From Neolewinella lacunae (GTDB lineage: Bacteria; Bacteroidota; Bacteroidia; Chitinophagales; Saprospiraceae), in contig NZ_JACSIT010000084.1 in NCBI RefSeq assembly GCF_014349155.1, positions 1 through 46,484 of the forward strand: DNA of 46,484 bases, written 5' to 3'. The stretch's first letter is position 1. Each line of letters begins with the position of its first letter. This document shows, piece by piece, positions 43,290-46,484 of this stretch. The notes under the pieces were generated by a model. The model was not told where the DNA came from and did no database searches. It saw nothing but the letters and a program-made list of their open reading frames with translations. The translations under genes were made by a program, and so were the position numbers.

Positions 43290-44318
43290 TCAAAACTCAA
43301 ACAAAGTCCCCACACTTCCCGGCGGCGTAGCGCCGATGTGGTGGTAACCTTTTTCGGTGGCCTGGCGGCCGCGGGGCGTCCGTTGCAGGTAACCTTCCAT
43401 GATCAGAAAGGGCTCGTGGACTTCCTCGATGGTGCCGGCGTCTTCCCCCACGGCCGTGGCGATGGTGGTCAGGCCCACCGGCCCACCTTTGAATTTGTTG
43501 ATGATGGCGTCCAGGATCTTGTTGTCCATTTCGTCCAGCCCGCCTTCGTCTACGTTGAGGGCGGAGAGGCCGTAGTCGGCAATCCGTTTATCGATGATGC
43601 CGTCGCCTTTGATCTGGGCAAAATCCCGGATGCGGCGGAGCAGGGCATTGGCAATGCGCGGGGTGCCCCGGCTGCGGCGGGCAATCTCGTTGGCGCCGTC
43701 TTCGGTGATGGGCACTTGCAAAATCGTGCAGCTGCGCTTGATGATTTTTACCAACGTCGCTACGTCGTAGTAATCCAGCAAACAATTGATGCCAAAACGG
43801 GCGCGCATCGGGGCGGTCAGCAGGCCCATCCGCGTGGTGGCGCCCACCAGCGTGAAGGGGTTGAGGCTGATCTGTACCGACCGCGCGTTGGGCCCGCTGT
43901 CAATCATGATGTCGATCCGGTAGTCTTCCATGGCCGAGTAGAGGTACTCTTCCACGACGTTGTTGAGGCGGTGGATTTCGTCGATGAACAGCACGTCGCC
44001 CTCGTTGAGGTTGGTGAGCAGGCCGGCCAGGTCACCCGCTTTTTCGAGCACCGGGCCGCTGGACATCTTCAGTTCCGCCCCCAGTTCGTTGGCAATGATG
44101 TGGCTCAGCGTCGTTTTGCCCAGTCCCGGCGGGCCGTGCAGCAAAACGTGGTCGAGGCTATCGCCCCGTTGCACCGCCGCCTGGATGAAGACCTTAAGGT
44201 TTTCCACAATCTTGGGCTGCCCGCTGAAGTCAGCGAGAGAATCTGGCCGCAGGGCCCGCTCCATGGTACTGTCTTCGGGCTGCAAACGTTCAGCCGAAGG
44301 ATCGAGATGCTCATTCAT
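43290..44318 (-). CDS. ruvB: Holliday junction branch-migration ATPase RuvB
   Basis: This 342-aa AAA+ ATPase forms hexameric motors that, with RuvA, drive branch migration of Holliday junctions. I use ATG 44318 ([12 protein letters not shown]), since the usual RuvB starts close before [12 protein letters not shown]. Walker A GPPGLGKT is at 62-69, Walker B is LFIDEIHRL, sensor 1 is LVGATTRMG and the arginine finger lies in MRARFGI. The C-terminal winged helix ends [21 protein letters not shown]. tatcttg upstream on the minus strand may be a weak -7 box. ruvA and ruvC are not next to it. The stop is 17 bp from the MITE-like element. Confidence 0.97.
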   Translation of the reverse strand: MNEHLDPSAERLQPEDSTMERALRPDSLADFSGQPKIVENLKVFIQAAVQRGDSLDHVLLHGPPGLGKTTLSHIIANELGAELKMSSGPVLEKAGDLAGLLTNLNEGDVLFIDEIHRLNNVVEEYLYSAMEDYRIDIMIDSGPNARSVQISLNPFTLVGATTRMGLLTAPMRARFGINCLLDYYDVATLVKIIKRSCTILQVPITEDGANEIARRSRGTPRIANALLRRIRDFAQIKGDGIIDKRIADYGLSALNVDEGGLDEMDNKILDAIINKFKGGPVGLTTIATAVGEDAGTIEEVHEPFLIMEGYLQRTPRGRQATEKGYHHIGATPPGSVGTLFEF

Positions 44319-44635
44319 ACCGCCGCAAGATACGTATTGCGAGGAAATTTTCCAGGAAAAAACAAATTGTTGGAGCAGCGCAGTTTCTTTGTTTTTGCGC
44401 GGCCCCGAGATCCGCTTCGCTCGTCGGGACCACGCAAGTTGCGAGGCATCTTGCGCGGTCGCAGGTGCCATGGAAGCTGGTAAAGCAAGGGAGGGCGTGG
44501 GGGCTTCGGCTTGGCCCGCCGAGTCCAGTGGCGCAATCCAGCGCAGGCAGCTCCGCCAAATGTTGTACTTTTGTACAATGCTTGCAACCCACCATCTAAC
44601 CTGACTTGTTAGTGTTTTCTTTAAACTGAAGCAAA
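44319..44635. other. Divergent intergenic region with palindromes and a degenerate 16-bp word
   Basis: The 317 bp between ruvB and the ATP-binding protein gene contain no convincing ORF. gcgcggtcgcaggtgc (44453-44468) is the reverse complement of the repeated GC-rich word with one mismatch. ttgtacttttgtacaa (about 44563-44578) is a perfect 6-bp-arm dyad, and its tacttttg (44566-44573) also matches the -7 consensus TAnnTTTG for the rightward gene, although the -33 region is poor. Confidence 0.5.
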
Positions 44636-45376
44636 ATGCACGCTGAAGAAAAAATCCTAACCCATTGCACCTACCAAGATATTAATTGGGATCTATTCAG
44701 GGATTTTTATGCAGATGCTTACGGTCAAGCCAGTGAGCCCGACCAGGAGAGAAAGTTTGAGAACCTTCGATTGGGGAAGGAAGGCAAACCCAATCTGGCG
44801 GGTGCCTTACTCTTCACCAATAACCCCCAGAAGGCCATCACTGGATTTTTCATCACGGCCATTTGGTTTTGGGAGAACGAGATAGAAGCAAATGACTACC
44901 GGGCCGCCGAATATATTCGCGGCACCCTAGCCCAGCAATTCAAGCAAGCACTGGATTTCTCGAAAAGGACCCTCCACCGGATACAAAGTGGTGATTCCTT
45001 CAATAGCCCAAGCATTTTGGAGGTCCCCGAAATCGTAATCACCGAATTGCTGATCAATGCACTCATCCACCGGGACTACTTTATTGAGGATACCATCAAG
45101 TTATTTATTTTTGAAAATAGGATTGAAATTATCAGTCCGGGTAAGTTGCCCAACAACCTCACCATTGAGCAAATCAGAATGGGCATCCGGAAAAAGCGGA
45201 ACGACATCCTCGATTCGCTGGCCCCCGGATTGCTGAATTACAAGGGAGCGGGTAGCGGCATTCTCCGCGCGTTAAATGCCTATCCTGATATAGACTTCGT
45301 TAACGACGCGGAGGCCGAACAATTTAAGGCGATTATTTACCGGCCCAAATTGGAAAAGCCTTCTAGAAACCGATAG
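44636..45376 (+). CDS. RecG-C-like / AlbA_2-associated ATP-binding protein, lacking the N-terminal domain
   Basis: This is a 246-aa protein matching the C-terminal GHKL-type ATPase part of the putative transcriptional regulators usually annotated as AlbA_2 (schlafen-like) or ATP-dependent DNA helicase-related. The N box is [12 protein letters not shown] (137-148), then [18 protein letters not shown] (159-176) with the nucleotide-binding G1 box, and [10 protein letters not shown] (204-212) as the G2 box. Full-length members have about 120-200 residues ahead with the AlbA_2 fold; these are absent here and no frame upstream supplies them. It is either a naturally short form or a 5'-truncated remnant. 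Base composition is more A+T-rich than the genes to the left, and an IS lies nearby, consistent with recent acquisition. Function unknown. Confidence 0.75.
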   Translation: MHAEEKILTHCTYQDINWDLFRDFYADAYGQASEPDQERKFENLRLGKEGKPNLAGALLFTNNPQKAITGFFITAIWFWENEIEANDYRAAEYIRGTLAQQFKQALDFSKRTLHRIQSGDSFNSPSILEVPEIVITELLINALIHRDYFIEDTIKLFIFENRIEIISPGKLPNNLTIEQIRMGIRKKRNDILDSLAPGLLNYKGAGSGILRALNAYPDIDFVNDAEAEQFKAIIYRPKLEKPSRNR

Positions 45377-45388
45377 CGTAAGTAAATT

Positions 45389-46051
45389 CTAGTATTTAGA
45401 AAGCTCCTCTTTCATGTCCTTCATCAACTCATCGAATGTTTTGTTGCTCATGCTGATTGCAGCTTCATCCATTTGATCCTTCGTCCAGTACTTTCCATCC
45501 AACACAGACAGTGGAATTTGGTCAACCAAGGAAACTTTTTCGGCTTCCAAGGTCTTTTCACCCTCCGTTATTACTAATGGAAATCCCTTCAATTTGGGGT
45601 ACTTCAAAGTAATACTGCTGATGTAGCAGTCTAATTCTCCCGCTACCAATACCGTGATTTCTTTCGGCCCGTGCTTTATCACGAATCGTGAACATTTGTA
45701 TCCCAAGAGGTATTGAGGAGGATTTGATGATGCGACTACTTCATATTCAGCATCGGCAACCATCGTTTTTTTAATGTCCTCCGTTGCGGAAGATTTGGGT
45801 AGAAATGACTTCTCTCCTCTGTAGGACATCACGTCGAACTGCTTGTCTTGTGCTAAGTCCAGCACTTTACCTCTGGATATTTTTGACGTTGTGGTCACAT
45901 CGTACAAAAAAATAGCGGAAGAATAAACCTCATTAGCATAATGGTTTCCGGATGCTGCTACCTCCTTGTATTCAACGTGAAGCATGTGTTGACTTTTAAG
46001 CATTGGGCTAATCATGGCTAAGAACAGCAAGGATAAAAAGTAGTGATTCAT
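45389..46051 (-). CDS. Probable GLPGLI family secreted protein
   Basis: This is a 220-aa protein from ATG 46051 (MNHYFLSLLFLAMISPMLKSQ, a good signal peptide); an ATG six codons earlier is less suitable. The body has the general layout of GLPGLI proteins, small exported proteins of Bacteroidota with unknown function. It includes QYLLGYKCSRFVI in the middle, an ELDCYISSI segment in the position of the usual W/Y-rich block, then KLKGFPLVI where GLPGLIL normally stands. The signature is degenerate, so assignment is moderate. The C-terminal 60 residues are charged. The gene is A+T-rich and lies between the truncated ATP-binding gene (convergent, 12 bp away) and a transposase gene. Confidence 0.65.
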   Translation of the reverse strand: MNHYFLSLLFLAMISPMLKSQHMLHVEYKEVAASGNHYANEVYSSAIFLYDVTTTSKISRGKVLDLAQDKQFDVMSYRGEKSFLPKSSATEDIKKTMVADAEYEVVASSNPPQYLLGYKCSRFVIKHGPKEITVLVAGELDCYISSITLKYPKLKGFPLVITEGEKTLEAEKVSLVDQIPLSVLDGKYWTKDQMDEAAISMSNKTFDELMKDMKEELSKY

Positions 46052-46070
46052 CCTTGTGTTCGGAACCATA

Positions 46071-46484
46071 CTACTCTACATTTTTGACGATGGGGTGATT
46101 TCGTCCATCATCTAGACATAAATACCGTTCGATAAAGAGCTCAATCTTAGCACACCACGGGGTCAGCAAACTTAGCCCTCGGCGAAATACTGACTCTGCG
46201 GGGAAGGTAGTACTCTCGTCATATTTAATGATACGGATGGTCGAGCGTGCCGCCCATCCGACTCGAATCGTCATGGCGTAACTTAGCCCTACGATAGCCA
46301 TTAGTAAGTTGCTTTTCCCAAGGGGTTTGAAATTGATCGCTTCTAGGTCAAAACCATTGGATTTGAGATGGCGGAATAAGCACTCAATACGCCAACGCTT
46401 TATGTATTGGTCAACAGTCTTCTTGACCGGTCGGAGGCGCGTCAGAAAAATGATCACCTCATCACCAGCGGTCCCTTTAGGATT
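46071..46484 (-). CDS. IS4-type transposase, C-terminal part, cut by the window edge
   Basis: The open frame continues to the last base of the window (upstream codons encode NPKGTAGDEV) without a stop, so this is the 3' part of a longer gene. The diagnostic DDE motif Y-x2-R-W-x2-E-x5-LK is present as YIKRWRIECLFRHLKSNGFDLEA, read in two parts (YIKRWRIE, then FRHLKSNGF). The Glu of RIE is the third catalytic acidic residue of IS4/DDE_Tnp_1 transposases. Downstream, FKPLGKSNLLMAIVGLSYAM is also typical of these. The first two Asp lie outside the window. The right terminal repeat of the IS must be very close to its stop, near the start of the GLPGLI-like gene, but I could not define it without the left end. 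Confidence 0.85.
   Translation of the reverse strand, partial: NPKGTAGDEVIIFLTRLRPVKKTVDQYIKRWRIECLFRHLKSNGFDLEAINFKPLGKSNLLMAIVGLSYAMTIRVGWAARSTIRIIKYDESTTFPAESVFRRGLSLLTPWCAKIELFIERYLCLDDGRNHPIVKNVE
46071..46484. mobile_element. Insertion sequence (IS4-type), partial at window end
   Basis: Called from the partial transposase gene. The IS extends beyond the window and its inverted repeats and target duplication are not visible here. Confidence 0.6.

Overview
The window looks like chromosomal DNA of a G+C-rich member of the Bacteroidota, most likely a Lewinella-like Saprospiria. This is inferred from the proteins and signals, not from a marker gene. The pointers are several type IX secretion (T9SS) C-terminal sorting domains, GEVED and SdrD-B-like surface domains, a CarboxypepD_reg/TonB receptor, a DUF2147 protein, a probable GLPGLI protein, and a promoter of the Bacteroidota TAnnTTTG type in front of purC. 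I recognise no rRNA, tRNA or CRISPR array.

Layout. 1-3042: an SDR oxidoreductase and a PlsB-like acyltransferase, both on the minus strand. 3496-18050: a secreted M14 carboxypeptidase followed after 47 bp by a gene for a giant (3487 aa) modular surface protein. 18051-19383: intergenic repeats, a terminator, a small membrane protein and a symmetrical mobile-looking repeat. 19384-24795: a SWIM/SNF2 helicase divergent from purC, then an FAH-family hydrolase and a metallophosphoesterase. 25075-25894: a small anti-sigma-like protein and a DUF2147 protein. 26251-33940: a T9SS-exported protein made of three ~456-aa repeats, followed by a TonB-dependent receptor. 34010-41048: the complete histidine utilisation set hutH-hutU-hutI-hutG on the minus strand, with a divergent LysR regulator. 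41230-42873: a PQQ-dependent sugar dehydrogenase carrying a T9SS tail. 42897-43273: a MITE-like element. 43290-44318: ruvB. 44636-46484: a visibly more A+T-rich accessory end with a truncated ATP-binding protein, a GLPGLI-like protein and the 3' part of an IS4-type transposase.

How genes work together. The hut genes encode all four steps from histidine to glutamate plus formamide (HutG type). The LysR gene faces hutH across 93 bp that contain a perfect inverted repeat. The triplicated T9SS protein and the TonB receptor probably form a surface binding/uptake pair, and a similar short dyad lies upstream of each. The carboxypeptidase and the giant protein are probably co-expressed cell-surface or secreted products.

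The least explained content is repetitive. It includes a 16-bp GC-rich word present four times, a 213-bp symmetrical element flanked by 19-bp direct repeats that separates two once-abutting stop codons, a 377-bp MITE-like element, a 123-bp tandem repeat with scattered inverted copies of its hairpin core, and CACTAAG-type and A+T-rich short-period repeats.
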